Source: Flavimaribacter sediminis | GTDB taxonomy: Bacteria > Pseudomonadota > Alphaproteobacteria > Rhizobiales > Rhizobiaceae | Direction of reading: 5' to 3' | DNA length: 64,000 bases | Assembly (NCBI RefSeq): GCF_019492055.1 | Contig: NZ_JAICBX010000002.1 | Coordinates: 1,302,001 to 1,366,000, forward strand | In this document: positions 63,619 through 64,000 of the stretch, one piece after another | How positions within the stretch are numbered: the first letter of the stretch is position 1 | Layout: every line of letters begins with the position of its first letter | Made by a program: the position numbers and the translations under genes | The notes under the pieces: generated by a model | Seen by the model: only the letters and a program-made list of their open reading frames with translations | The model's database searches: none | Told to the model about the DNA's origin: nothing

Positions 63619-64000
63619 ATGACCAGCACCTTCATCAAGACGACAGCCGCCGCCGCCATCGCCATCGTGACGGCCCTGCCGGCCTTCGCCAACAGCCTTT
63701 CCATCGAACAGTACGGTTGGGGCAACGCCGCAGGCGGCGCCCAAAGCGGCTTCAACAACGCCATCGGCGTCTTTCAGAATGGCGCATGGAACAGTTCCGT
63801 GACCCAGCAGAATGGCTCCAACAACGTTTCGGCCACGGGCCAGCAGGGTGTGAACAACGCTGCTGACACCTGGCAGAACGGTCACGACAACGCGGCCGGC
63901 GTAGGCCAGTTCGGCGCCAACCACAACGCTGTCATGTCGCAGGACGGCAATGGCAATGTCGCCGCCGGCGTTCAGGTGGGCAATGGCTGCAACGCCGGCG
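63619..64000 (+). CDS. Curlin-repeat (CsgA-like) protein, 5' part
   Basis: The reading frame is open to the window end, so 127 codons are seen and no stop. A signal peptide (MTSTFIKTTAAAAIAIVTAL, cleavage after AFA) is followed by curlin-type repeats. Nine QxGxxN-like units occur about 11 residues apart, alternating in register: QYGWGN, QSGFNN, QNGAWN, QNGSNN, QQGVNN, QNGHDN, QFGANH, QDGNGN, QVGNGC. This is the amyloid core pattern of CsgA/CsgB. Such proteins are exported by CsgG and assembled as extracellular fibres; csgG/csgE/csgF would be expected beyond this edge. An AGGAGA ribosome binding site precedes the ATG. Confidence 0.88.
   Translation, partial: MTSTFIKTTAAAAIAIVTALPAFANSLSIEQYGWGNAAGGAQSGFNNAIGVFQNGAWNSSVTQQNGSNNVSATGQQGVNNAADTWQNGHDNAAGVGQFGANHNAVMSQDGNGNVAAGVQVGNGCNAG

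Overview
The window is about 60% GC chromosomal sequence of an alphaproteobacterium, almost certainly of the order Hyphomicrobiales (Rhizobiales). Lineage markers are the large NAD-glutamate dehydrogenase, a DUF1013/TrcR cell-cycle regulator, the imuA-imuB-dnaE2 cassette behind an alphaproteobacterial LexA box (GAAC-N7-GAAC), the DUF1674/htpX/rsmB/heparinase/purH neighbourhood, and an arsR-arsC-aqpS-arsH operon of the type known from Sinorhizobium. I cannot name the genus. I see no tRNA, rRNA, CRISPR array, insertion sequence or prophage.

Layout. 1-14.5 kb is mostly housekeeping: the 3' end of gdh, an MFS carrier, a minus-strand run htpX-rsmB-heparinase-like-purH, the SDH assembly factor SDHAF4, a TadG/von Willebrand protein, a CFA-type methyltransferase, acs and trcR. 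14.5-20.3 kb is the SOS mutagenesis operon imuA-imuB-dnaE2. 20.3-22.1 kb holds a YbaN protein and a PLP decarboxylase. 22.3-26.1 kb is a compact three-gene glucosylglycerate operon (GH13_18 phosphorylase, HAD phosphatase, GT81-type synthase). 26.2-29.0 kb resembles part of an ectoine/diaminobutyrate catabolic locus (EutC-like, Lrp-like, class-III transaminase). 29.2-33.7 kb carries a proton antiporter, an enoyl-CoA hydratase diverging from a TetR regulator across a clear palindrome, and an acyl-adenylating enzyme.

34.2-35.9 kb is an isolated flavin-dependent halogenase candidate that keeps both halogenase motifs. A YcbB-like L,D-transpeptidase, three unrelated alpha/beta hydrolases, DUF1697, a luciferase-like monooxygenase, a lone receiver domain and an S10 peptidase follow. 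44.9-45.6 kb is an AT-rich patch with one secreted protein of unknown family. 45.8-52.5 kb is a LuxR-type regulator, an amidase and a branched-chain/amide ABC transporter whose second permease is fused to an ATPase. 52.5-55.0 kb is an acyl-CoA ligase-SDR pair. 55.5-59.6 kb has a GH108 muramidase, a RhlE-type helicase, a small lipoprotein and a PQQ sugar dehydrogenase. 59.65-60.02 kb is a guanidine-II (mini-ykkC) riboswitch in front of a Gdx/SugE exporter. 60.0-62.3 kb is the ars operon. The window ends with a formyltransferase-like gene diverging from a curlin-repeat gene cut by the window edge.

The most interesting items are the guanidine-II riboswitch with gdx, the mirrored array of four GAAC/GTTC half-sites upstream of the curlin-like gene, the curlin-like gene itself, the orphan halogenase, the glucosylglycerate operon and the AT-rich orphan gene. 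Starts were re-chosen for many genes from ribosome binding sites, family lengths and signal peptides; each entry says so.
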